From positions 1 to 32,773 of the forward strand of contig QXVZ01025228.1 of NCBI GenBank assembly GCA_008931825.1: a stretch of 32,773 bases of DNA, read 5' to 3'. The translations under genes were made by a program, and so were the position numbers. This DNA comes from Phallusia fumigata (lineage: Eukaryota; Chordata; Ascidiacea; Phlebobranchia; Ascidiidae). Position 1 is the first letter of the stretch; each line of letters begins with the position of its first letter. Below the pieces are notes generated by a model. The model was not told the DNA's origin. It saw nothing but the letters and a program-made list of their open reading frames with translations, and ran no database searches. Below are positions 11,301 through 21,300 of the stretch, one piece after another.

Positions 11301-13376
11301 GTCGCACTGCCTAACACTTTTTGAACATGAGGCGTTACGTCCATTGCCTTAACGAAGCGGCACAAATAAGGTGACTTACATTCGCTTGACTTCTCCGGTT
11401 TTGTTGTAAAAAATAATAAAACCAAACACATTTAAGAGTACTCGGCATTGGCTGCTCATCTGTTTGGGTATTGGGTCTACAGACAAGTTTTTCACACAAA
11501 CAAACCTGAAACAATGTGCTGGCGCAACGACCCACTCGTCTGCTATCAATACACCAGTGCAGAATCGATCAGCGCTTGACACAAAAACCTGCAACATATT
11601 CGTAAATTGAAAATAGATACAACTAAACACTCAGATCTTGGTCCAAGTTTTATGCAATGAATAAAAATATTTACTTCAGTAGCTTTTAAAAAAAAAAATG
11701 ACCCACCGTCCACGGCCACAAGCTCAGAATCGCATCAACTCCGCCGTTGCTTAGAGTTTCGGTGGCCGCATTTTGTCCACAAGTGCCTGATACAGATGCA
11801 GTTATTATTATGAGATAAATTTAAACCCTAAAAATATAATCACTTACTCTGTGGCTGCGTTTTCGTGCAACACGTGGTGCTATTGTAGTATGTAGTCGTG
11901 TCGGGTTGANGAAAATAGTTACAACTAAACACTCAGATCTTGGTCAAAGTTTTATGCAATGAATGAAAATATTTATATTCAGTAGCTTTTTTAAAAAAAA
12001 TGTCCCACCGTCCACGGCCATAAGCTCAGAATCGCATCAACTCCGCCGTTGCTTAGAGTTTCGGTGGCCGCATTTTGTCCACAAGTGCCTGATACAGATG
12101 CAGTTATTATTATCAAATAAATTTAAAACCCAAGTATAATTACTTACTCTGTGGCTGCGTTTTCGTGCAACACGTGGTGCTATTGTAATATGTAGTCGTT
12201 CCGGGTTGAAGGTGACAGAGGGGATTCTCCTTGCAGAGATACGATCCCTCCTGATTCAAGCACACAGGACGATCGGCGGGACAAGGGTTTTCCCCAAGGC
12301 ACTCATCGATATCTGGCAAATACGTAATTAGATCTCTTGGAAGTTTAGGGAAGTTTCCTCGGCTGGTTCCAGTAACGTTTTCACCGTTTTTCTGTTGTGA
12401 TGTTTATAATGCGCCAAACTTACGATCTTTTAAGCCTCCAGCAGTCACATGGCGCTTTATAAAGCTTTCTATGTAAAAGCTTCTTTTGTAAATTTAAATG
12501 ATTTTCCCTACTGGGAGGTTTTTGCGAGGGATCTTTCACGCTGGTTCAAGTTCGCTCGTATTGTTTTTATCATTAGGTTTACCTTTTCGCGTTCAAAGAC
12601 CTGCATGCCGCATGTTTGGCATATCGGAATAGGAGTCCAAAAGCGGCCACATAAGATTGGTAACTCATGGGCTGGCTATACAATTTCCTATGATATGTTA
12701 CAAATGTAAATCATTTTCTTACCAATACAAGATTTGTGGTTTGCGTGTAACGTTAGACCCTTCGGACAAGTGCAGACTGGACCCGAAGCTGTAGTGGCGC
12801 ATTCGTACTCACAACCCATAGCATTGGGATCGCAGTTATCTAAAAAAATTTTGTGTTAAATATTTTTTAAAACAAAAAACACAACTTTTATTGCCAAACC
12901 AACCAAAGAAACCATCTTAAGTGGATGGGTACTGGCTGGGCAACCTTTAAAATCTTACATTACAATATTTTTGTTTTGAGGTCTCAGGTTATCGTTGATG
13001 CGAGAGAAACCTTTACGGAGTTAATTGTATGTTTTACCTTGGCTATAAAAAAGCTTTTCGTACATACCTCCGCATTTACCGCAGCTTCTTCTGCAATCTT
13101 TTTGCATAGAAACGACGATATCACAGAGATGTTTAAAGTTTTCGCACCAGGACTTTCTATTTTCGCAAGTAACGCCGTTTGCTGAATAAAAATAATACAA
13201 TGAAAATATTTTTACAATTGCTTGAATAGGGGAAACTAAAGACTTACCTTTGCGAATATGAAGACTCGTTAAGCAAACTAGGAAAACTGTTGCCCTGTGT
13301 TTGGAATCACAAGTTTAGGATAATAACCAGGCACTGAAGCTACACAACTTGCTACTCACCATAATTGCAACTTCAT
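7149..13376 (-). CDS. Mosaic serine protease: signal peptide, ShKT, EGF, calcium-type EGF, peptidase S1 (chymotrypsin fold), three TSP1; 15 exons, about 571 aa
   Basis: Exons, minus strand: 13376-13360, 13294-13248, 13181-13068, 12839-12723, 12312-12148, 12088-12009 (or the copy 11786-11707), 11588-11506, 11238-11142, 11074-10912, 9643-9488, 9225-9025 (or the copy 8977-8777), 8360-8202, 8036-7906, 7429-7270, 7174-7149. Phases agree at every junction when one copy of each duplicated exon is used. Signal peptide 1-20, ShKT 22-59, EGF 60-98, EGF with DIDEC 99-140, peptidase about 165-395, TSP1 from about 414. The triad is present: H205 in APAHC, D253 in SDIALL, S349 in GESGG. Position 189 is Ser, as in chymotrypsin. 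There is no R-IVGG cleavage site and Asp194 is Glu. Secreted; substrate unknown. The last exon is the weakest call: it supplies the final TSP1 cysteine and a stop, but the donor at 7270 could instead join the TSP1 exon at 1876. Confidence 0.85.
7628..7792. mobile_element. hAT-like MITE remnant in an intron
   Basis: Imperfect terminal inverted repeats: left CAGTGGTTTCCATCC, right reading CAGTAGTTTCCAACC on the opposite strand. CAGTGGTTCCCAACC-like ends are a hallmark of hAT elements. The flanking 8-mers do not match, so the copy is old. No transposase inside. It sits in the 476-bp intron between two TSP1 exons of the protease gene. Confidence 0.5.
8361..8776. other. Intron between the peptidase and TSP1 exons
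   Basis: Phase-1 intron; no motif recognised. Its right end lies just before the duplicated segment that begins at 8758. Confidence 0.5.
8758..9252. repeat. Assembly duplication of 247 bp around N at 9005
   Basis: 8758-9004 and 9006-9252 are identical as read, with one N between. Each holds the whole exon encoding GESGGPLVC to ACHNAGTG. A protein cannot use both copies: only one is expected by exon phase and protease fold. Read as an unmerged contig overlap. Confidence 0.85.
9025..12088 (-). other. Peptidase S1 catalytic region
   Basis: Exons 12088-12009, 11588-11506, 11238-11142, 11074-10912, 9643-9488 and 9225-9025. The linker CGQ leads to NGGVDAILSLWPWTVFV, where IVGG would stand. His57 is in APAHC, Asp102 in SDIALLRL, Ser195 in GESGGPLVC. 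Tyr215-Gly216 and Gly226 line the pocket, with Ser at 189 (ISSCPGES). Expected disulfide cysteines are present, including C42/C58, C191/C220 and C168/C182. The domain is close to full length and not interrupted. Confidence 0.85.
10042..10784. repeat. Assembly duplication of 371 bp around N at 10413
   Basis: 10042-10412 and 10414-10784 are identical as read. They lie in the intron between peptidase exons 11074-10912 and 9643-9488. Each copy carries the same short minus-strand open frame. Confidence 0.85.
11609..12209. repeat. Assembly duplication of about 300 bp around N at 11910, copies diverged
   Basis: 11609-11909 and 11911-12209 align along their length but differ by scattered substitutions and small indels, mostly in intron. 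The exon inside (11786-11707 and 12088-12009) encodes the same peptide in both; the one change I see in the exon core is silent (TTG/TTA). This looks like two alleles placed in series. Confidence 0.85.
12148..12839 (-). other. Two EGF-like exons (12839-12723 and 12312-12148)
   Basis: The first encodes DNCDPNAMGCEYEC..CTCPKGL, a six-cysteine EGF. The second begins DIDECLGENPC, the calcium-binding EGF signature, and extends into a cysteine pair (STTCC) before the linker to the protease. Both exons are phase 1-1, the standard exchangeable EGF unit. The 410-bp intron between them shows nothing else. Confidence 0.8.
13068..13181 (-). other. ShKT domain exon of the mosaic protease
   Basis: Phase 1 on both sides. 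Six cysteines with the C-terminal signature CRRSCGKCG and an internal SWC. ShKT next to proteases is known in invertebrates; an N-terminal position before EGF modules is less usual. Confidence 0.8.
13248..13376 (-). other. Signal peptide split by a 65-bp intron
   Basis: ATGAAGTTGCAATTATG is followed by GTGAGT; coding resumes after aacacag at 13294 with A-T-V-F-L-V-C-L. The joined leader begins MKLQLWATVFLVCLTS. The ATG is the only one upstream that gives a hydrophobic leader in the phase required by the ShKT exon. Confidence 0.75.
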
Positions 13377-13477
13377 ATTCTCATTTAAATGACTTTGATG
13401 TCTTTGGAACAGGCTTTGAAAAATTTGCGCTCAACGTATACAAGCACCTATGCTAACAGCGCACTACCGATGCTCAA

Positions 13478-13487
13478 CCTATATAAC
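13478..13487 (-). promoter_or_regulatory. Possible TATA box of the mosaic protease gene
   Basis: The minus strand reads GTTATATAGG about 105 bases upstream of the initiator at 13376. Position and sequence are compatible with a core promoter, but nothing else supports it. Confidence 0.25.
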
Positions 13488-15497
13488 ACTGAGAAACATA
13501 AACACCTTATTAGCTGTTTGAATACAGTCTGCACTAAACAGTTTGACAACAAACAACGAACTATCAGATAGCACTGACGCAAAGCCTGGTAATTTGGCTA
13601 AACAAGGCTGATATTTGGTGATTAGTCTGCTGTGACGTTGCTTTTAATTGACAACGGTTCATCACGTGGGTTAGGGAAGTTCACAAACGAAAGGCTTTGT
13701 TGGTTGACTCGATTGGTCCACTCTAATTGGACAATGTTTACAAATGGTTTACCTAAAGTATATCAATTAAGTGCGAATACCAGATCTGTGAAGGATGTGA
13801 GGTTCGAGTCAATTTACATGTTAAAACCAAGATTTGGGGTGGTTAGTCAAAGATACCTATGAACCAGTACAATTCTCAACCCATATGTTGTCACACGCGT
13901 GAAATAGAACACATCTTCCTTCCCAGGTTTTGGGTGCGAGAAAAATTACACGTTTCGTGTGTCTCAACAATTTAGCACAAAACCTAATGTTGTACTTGGC
14001 ATTGACACACGAGCATGTCATTTTTCCATTTACGTTCTAATGAAGCCGCCAAGCAATACGCCTATACTTTTACAATTATTTGCTGGTACACTGAGATTTT
14101 AATCTCAGAGCAGTCCAATCCTGAGAACTTGCTTCGCTGTGTGGTAAAATACACAAAATGAAGAAAGGCCGATGGTACAACGACACACCAAAATGTTGTT
14201 TGACATTTTCGGAAAATACCGGTAATAGGTAACAAAACAGTAATTGTTACGTATCTAATGTTCTACGTCATTGGCACAACAGTTTTTAGGTATGAGCTGT
14301 CTACGTAAGATCGCCGGGGGCCTTTTGCCCGCAGCTAGTGCGTACGACAAAGCACAAGAGTTTAAACTTAGTGAAGACCAATATAGCAAATAGCGGTAAA
14401 AACATGTGGAACATATTCCGGAATTTAGCATTTACACATGCCCAACATAGCGCGTAAGTTTCTTACAGCTCCTAAATACCGAATTTGAATGCTGATTCAA
14501 ATTTGCTGTAATGCAGCATTTTGAAATAAATTTTTAAACTGCCTGGTAATGCTTTATAAGTAACCTCCCTTTTTGTCTTGCTGGTTTGTAACTATTTTAG
14601 ACTGCAGGCTGATGTAACACAACAATATCTTAACCACTAAGGTCACAATCGAAACTTGGGCACTAAAAAATTAAAAACTCCTGCCTTATCTATGGCCAAG
14701 TGTCGAAGTCAAATGATCGTGGTGCGCAGGCGTCGTTAGCCTGACACAATTTCGTCTGTGACTCATCGCACTAACAAACGACTTTTCGCCTTCACAAGAT
14801 TTGCTGGTAAGGCGTTATTTGACCGCGCGGGATGAAAACAAATTAGCCATCGCACTTCGTAACTGTGGAAACAAATGACGATTTGGCCAGTTCCTACGTC
14901 GTTTACGGGAGCTAATTAAAATGAAGGACACCTGCCATACCCGTCACTGGTTGAAGGCCAACACACACCTTGTTGTGAAATTGCGTAAACAAATTATGTG
15001 TTGCTTGTTAGTTATTACAGGCAAAGACCTTAAGCGTATTACGTCAACCACGTAAAATAATTTAACACATGAGGATACGAGCCACAGTAGTTGTACAACC
15101 ACGTGAAACAATTACCTCAAATGTTTGTACACAAGGGGTTGGGCTGTCACCGTTTGGTTTTTAAAACGCTTGGGCTTTTTGTAACAATTTTTAACGAGGC
15201 TTATCATAATCACGTTTAACGAATTCTAAACAGTGATTAAGGAAAATCCGTACCAATCTGCACTTTTACGCGGTGTGTGATAAACCATTAAACTTTGTTA
15301 CAGACGTCATCTGCGGAAATTTACCCCCACAAAATTGGATATAAACGGCTCATGTTTTTCATAATAAAGTTAACTTTTCTTTTGTGTAAGATCATCCCAT
15401 ACACAGCCACTTTGAAAAACTAAAATCTACTGATATTCTTCCATAGCCTAACTGAATCTGTTGAAGAACGCTTACTGAATAACTAGTATTGTATAAT

Positions 15498-15637
15498 AAG
15501 TAGTGATGCCCCGAAGCTTCGGTTTGCCGAATTTATTCGGCCGAATCAGCGTTTTTGACAAAGGTTGGTTTCGGCCGATCAATTTTTTGTGATTCGGCCG
15601 AAGCCGTACTTACGTTCCGTCGTTCTTGTCACTACTT
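15498..15637. mobile_element. Putative short inverted-repeat element (MITE-like)
   Basis: Ends AAGTAGTGA and TCACTACTT are inverted copies. The interior repeats TTCGGCCGA three times and can fold into GAAGCTTC/TTCGG stems. No open frame for a transposase and no matching flanking duplication were seen. The architecture resembles non-autonomous hAT elements, but the TIR is short. Confidence 0.4.
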
Positions 15638-18261
15638 AACGCTCTTTGTATGTAAGGCGCAAAACGCGTTTTTTCTGCCGAATTACGTACCACAGAATCT
15701 TTCAATCTGGGCTATAACTAACAAGCCTTATAACAACTAAATGCAACAATGGATTTGTGATTGTTCAGTTACGTAGCAATAAAATTGTTAGACGGGGTAT
15801 ATATTTGTAATGTTGCTGTTTGTAGTAAGTTATTGAATCTATGATTTCTAACGCCTTCACTTTTTAAAATGAGGGCCTGACAGTCAAAAGGTAGATGTTT
15901 TGTTGTCAAATATAAGCCTTTGTTAACTATCATTCATTAAAACATTATCATTTTGTCCACAACCGGCAAAATCGGTAATTAATTTGGGGACAAGCAACGA
16001 CGGCCAACGCAACCTTAAAACCCACAAAACTAACACAATAGTGCAACACAACTATTTGGTTGTAGCACCGCTGTATGCCTGGCGACAAAACGTATGTGAT
16101 TATGTTAAAAGCGTGATTCGGTTTCGGTCCGAAACTAATTTAGGCGATTCAGTGCACCACCAATAGCAAGTACTTAAAGGTAACTTGAAGTATTAATGAA
16201 TTCATATTTCCTAGGATTCATATTCCGATGACTTCCACTTAACAAATGTTGTTCATAATACTAATGTATATTGTATAAGAACAGCAGGTCGACACAAAGG
16301 CACGGCACGATCTACACAGAAGAAGCTGGACTTCAGCATGCGACACTCGCAGTTATATACAACGCAATACAATATGGTTTGTGGAAAAATCTGCTTCAAA
16401 CTCACTCGTTAAAGATCAGGCATCCGAAAAAAGCGCCAACCTTTAACACAAAGATCGTACGTTAAAATAAGGGGGCTTTGCAAATTTGCGTCGGTTTAAA
16501 GTTGCCGTCGAAAGGGCGGCTAAATTGAGGTATACTGACGGTTCACGTTTTAGTTGAGAAAATCATGCCACAAATTTTAAGTTTAGTTATGAGAAGAATA
16601 TGTGAGTTTGGCAAACTTCTAACATCTATACAATAAACCTATTTGTGATGACGCACTTGCGTTGAAATTTTTGCACTGTTCATTCGACAGTTGGGATTAC
16701 GGCTTAAAAGATCGGTCGGGGTGCAACATGAAGCTAGGAATATCGGAGTATAATGTTATTTTGCTTTAAGCTGCCAAACAGGAAATTTTCTAAGTGTGCG
16801 CACAGCAGCACGGCACCGCAAAAACAACGCCGTCTGGGCAATATACAAACGTTCCCGCAAGCACATATATACGAGGCCAGGCATAAATAAGACAGGTTCA
16901 AGCGACAACTTATGCGTTTAGCTTCTGTGATGTTTGCATAGCAATGTAGCTCTAGCCTCCAACACACAAAAAAAGCTAGGAATCATGAACCAACGAGGGG
17001 ATTTGCTGGTGCGAAACAATCATTGCATGAAATTTTGGGGCGTAGTTTCCGCAGCGCGCCAATGACCATAAACAGTATCGTGACTGGGCGAAAAATAAAT
17101 CGGTAAGTGACTGTGAGTGGAGGGAAAGTAGTTTTTCCTGACGATAACATTTTGGTTTAAATGTTCAAATAGTGGTTAGGTCGGCGCAAGTAGAACTTGG
17201 AAAACACAATGCTGCGTGAGCGGTCATGCGTAACCGAGTAGCCTCAACAAAATGTCCACATTTATATGCAAAACAAGAAATATAAAATTCACCCTTTTTG
17301 AGTGAGCAATTTTGGTCGAAATTGTTTTCACATTTTGTGTAATGGGAAATTAATAACTCAAGCGTGACATGACGTAGGTCACATTTAGCAATAACGTGTT
17401 ATGTCAGATATGCAGCCGGCACTATTTTGCCACTTCCAAATAATTGACTTTTGCCAAAATCCCCTGCGCTTGACATTAGTCTATTTAATATCGTGTCAGT
17501 TATCTTCAAGCGGGAGAACTCAAAAGTTAGCAACTGCGAAAAACTCGCATTAAATAGCGGACAGAGTTCAAAATAGTCCCACTGAAAAGATTATTCGTCA
17601 TCACTCAACTTGCTTTTAAACGCACACACTGTTCGCTGAGGCTGAAGAAAACATTAGTCCAACTCCGAAGAGTTGAAAGCAAAGGGGACCGCCCGGGAAC
17701 ATTCTTTGGTCGCATGCAATAGATGCTAACTAGTTACAGTGACAGATTGCTAAACACAAAATGCAACACAACACACTCAACACCACAGAACGCGCTGAAA
17801 AAAAAAACTAATCTCGACCGAAGAAAACCTAGTGTCGCTTGATAAGTAATTGATACTGCAATAGATGACAGAGATCGATACTACGCTAACGTTTTTTCCT
17901 ACAATGGGAATGTATGTTTACCCAATTGGCGGGGGATTAAGATTTGCCTTTTAAAACGTTGATCGAAATTTTTGTACAAGCAACGTAGCAAGTGCAAGAA
18001 TATGAAGGTGATTTGTTCAAGATGCATCATAGGATTTCGAAAAAATTTCATGTGTTTTTATATGTCACGCGAATTGAACTTACGCGTCTAGTATTCAAAC
18101 TTGATAGTTAAGTGAAACTAAGACCGTCGAGCAAAAATGTGCAAAGCCAATGAAACCTGCTTGGCGTAAACATAAAACAAAGTGAATGCTGTCGAGGTGA
18201 ACTGTACCGCACAAGCAAAAATTCCGAACAAACTTCCATCCGGTTTCCGTGAACACACGTG

Positions 18262-18277
18262 ACGTTAGCGCTAACGT
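18262..18277. repeat. Perfect 16-base palindrome
   Basis: ACGTTAGCGCTAACGT equals its reverse complement. It lies about 50 bases beyond the stop codon of the NIPA2-like gene. It could be a dimeric protein site or chance. Confidence 0.4.
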
Positions 18278-18326
18278 GGCGCCACCTTCCGGAACGCAAA
18301 AAAATCGAAAAACTAAAAGTGCGCGC

Positions 18327-21300
18327 TTATCTGTGTATGCGCCCGTTAGGCGGCTGTTGGTCTATCAGCTTTTTGTTGAACAGAATCTGGCTGTTATCAT
18401 CGTCTTCGTCAGAATAAAGGTTTAGTCCCTGTTCGGCGTTTTCCAGCAGTTCGAGCCTTTCCTCTTTGCGTTGCTGACGGGCGGGTGAGTAATGCACTGT
18501 GCTGCTGTCGTTGGACAACACGGCACCACCGTTCTTGGAAAACTTCGGCAGGTCGGCAAGGGTAAAGTTGATGTTTTTGAATGCGTGGAGTAGGAAGATT
18601 CCGACAATGATTGTCCCAAAACCTGTCACACAAAAGTGGAATATTCAACACACATCATCCTTGGCGTTGTTAACACCAAGAGTTGCTGAAAAGAAGGAAA
18701 TTTTGATTTGCATAGTCTTTTGAAGCTGGATTATTTTTATGTACGTAGTGTTTTTCACCTTACACAATATTTCAATTGATAAAACTTAACTTTTCAATAC
18801 CCAATAGTACTGGAAAAACTAGAAAAATAGTTTGCTAATGGGGATCGGCCCAAACGGTTTGTTTGTCGGTCAAGCCCCGAGCACGATCGAGTGTGCTCGA
18901 GCATTAAAATCGAGATTTTATTGTTCTAGATTACAACTATTCGGAGTACGTTTAAGTGACATAACTCGCCATTTTGGGAAAAAGGCGTTCATGCGTCGTA
19001 ACTTAAGACGCTGCTTTGAGTTTTGCTTTAAGATTATGTTCAAATACAAGTTATTGGCGTTTTTGATCCCCGGTACAGAATTGGATTATTCCTACTCACT
19101 ACCACCACCCAGCGGACAAAACAAAATGCGCTAAAACGTTGTAACTAGTTCCTAAATTAAAACAGACCCTTTTAGCTTATACGCCACAAAACTAGCTTCA
19201 AATCACTTTCACATTTCGCATAGAAATTGAAATTTGAAAAAATACTTTACCTGCCAGCATTCCGATAACGGACTTTGCGTCCATCGCGTTCCATTCCTTG
19301 AACAGGATCGCTGAGCATGTAAGGACGGTGGTGGTAAAAAGAACGTAATACACGGGTGTTACCATGGATGTGTTGAAGATGTCGAGCGCCTTGTTCAGGT
19401 AGTTCACCTGCATTGAAAGTGTGTGATAACGGTGGCGACATAAACAAAGGCTCTCGTCGTTGTCTAGTGACTGCGTAAAGTAACCGTGGTGGGTTCTAGG
19501 GTAATGAAAGGGTTGAGTGTGAAACTAGTTTGAGAGCCACAAAACGGCCATTATTGGAGAGAGGAATGTCAAATTAGGCATTTTTCAGTATACTAAACGC
19601 CGCGTAGTTTAAAGTGCCGCGGTGGCGAGGGCGCACACAACAATCTTCCTAATTTTCCACCCTTCTTAACTTCTCTCTGATATATTTGCCACAAACGAAA
19701 TGCGTACTGGGCATACAAGTTGTTGCATAAACCCCAGTCAGTGTCGGATCAGTCGAAATCGTCACCGAACTCGACCATTTCTGCCTGAGCGCTTTTCTCC
19801 GTCGCGTCGCGTTTTCTTATGACCACACCTCACATGACATTTTCCAGGGTGGAAAGCAGTGAAGCGCGACTTCGTCTCAGCGGACAGCGCGCTCGGTCAA
19901 TACGAAAGAATGCGTCAAGAGCGTAGCAACGCGAAAACGCAAGCAAACATCTCAGTGTGTGCGTCATTAACGTCTGGGAACTTAAAACAGTTCGCGTTTT
20001 TTAGGTAATTTTCAATATTTCGGTTATTAAGTGGTATAACACTGACGCACTGGCTTAAAAAAGTGATGACTAGCAGANGTAAAGTAACCGTGGTGGGTTC
20101 TAGGGTAATAAAAGGATTGACTGTGCAACTAGTTCGAGAGCCACATTATTGGAGAGAGGAATGTCAAATAACTTTTTCAATGAACTAAACACCATGTATT
20201 TTACAGTGCTGAGGTGGCGATGGCGCGCACAACAATCTTTCTAATTTTCCACCCTTCTTAACTTCTCTCTGATATATTTGCCATAAACGAAATGCGTACT
20301 GGGCATACAAGTTGTTGCATAAACCCCAGTCAGTGTCGGATCAGTCGAAATCGTCACCAAACTCGACCATTTCTGCCTGAGCGCTTTTCTCCGTCGCGTC
20401 GCTTTTTCTTATGACCACACCTCACATGACATTTTCCAGGGTGGAAAGCAATCAAGCGCGACTTCGTCTCTGCGGACAGCGCGCTCGGTCAATACGAAAG
20501 AATGCGTCAAGAGCGTATAGCAACGCAAAAACGCAAGCAAACATCTCAGGGTGTGCGTCATTAACGTCTGGGAACTTGAAACAGTTCGCGTTTTTTAGGT
20601 AATTTTCAATATTTCGGGTATTAAAACGACTGTTATTATGTGGTATAACACTGACGCACTGGCTTAAAAAAATGATGACTAGTACAGACTATTTTTAGCA
20701 ATTGGCAGAACAAAGCCCACAGTTTCGCTTTCGAAACGGTCAACTTCCTTTGGGCGTTTAAAAATCGGGATTTCCGGGTGGTAACGCACAAATTTTAAAA
20801 TCACTTCATGTATGCACTTTTTTCACGTCTGTTTGTTCAACTTATCCTAATGCTGAAACGGGCCTCAGAATGCACACCTGCAACAACTGTTTCCACACAC
20901 AGCCGTTCCTCAATTAACATGAGGGATACATTTAACAAAAGTCTCGTTTTTAACCTGCGTGGAAACGGACGCGACGAGGCCCAGGATAAGAACATAGGTG
21001 AGAGGGTTGGTCCATATACTGCCCCCTGCTGCCCACTCTTTGAACGCAAGTCCGACTCCCTTTACACAGGACACGGAGAAGGATCCCAACAGTGAACAGA
21101 TGCTGATGTAAACCATCACGTTACTGGTGCCGTGCCGCGGGGCGACGTAGAAAATCAGGTAGAGGGATACCAGCAGGACGATGACGGCATAGGTGACGAA
21201 AACTAAAAAAATACAGTTTGTTATTAGTTGCAAGTTGCAACCCCTCTCTAATCAACAAAATCACTAATGCAGAATAAGACATGCGTTGATTTCAGTTTTC

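Larger units (their letters stand above)
13488..18326. other. Gene-poor intergenic region between the protease and NIPA2-like genes
   Basis: About 4.8 kb. Open frames here are short (at most about 80 codons), have no splice-consistent neighbours and resemble no family. It holds one inverted-repeat element (15498-15637) and a 16-base palindrome (18262-18277). It presumably carries the 3' flank of the NIPA2-like gene and the upstream regulation of the protease gene. Confidence 0.5.

Noticed and set aside
13790-13830. tRNA-like box B (GGTTCGAGTC)
   Set aside because: No matching box A, acceptor stem or cloverleaf could be drawn around it.
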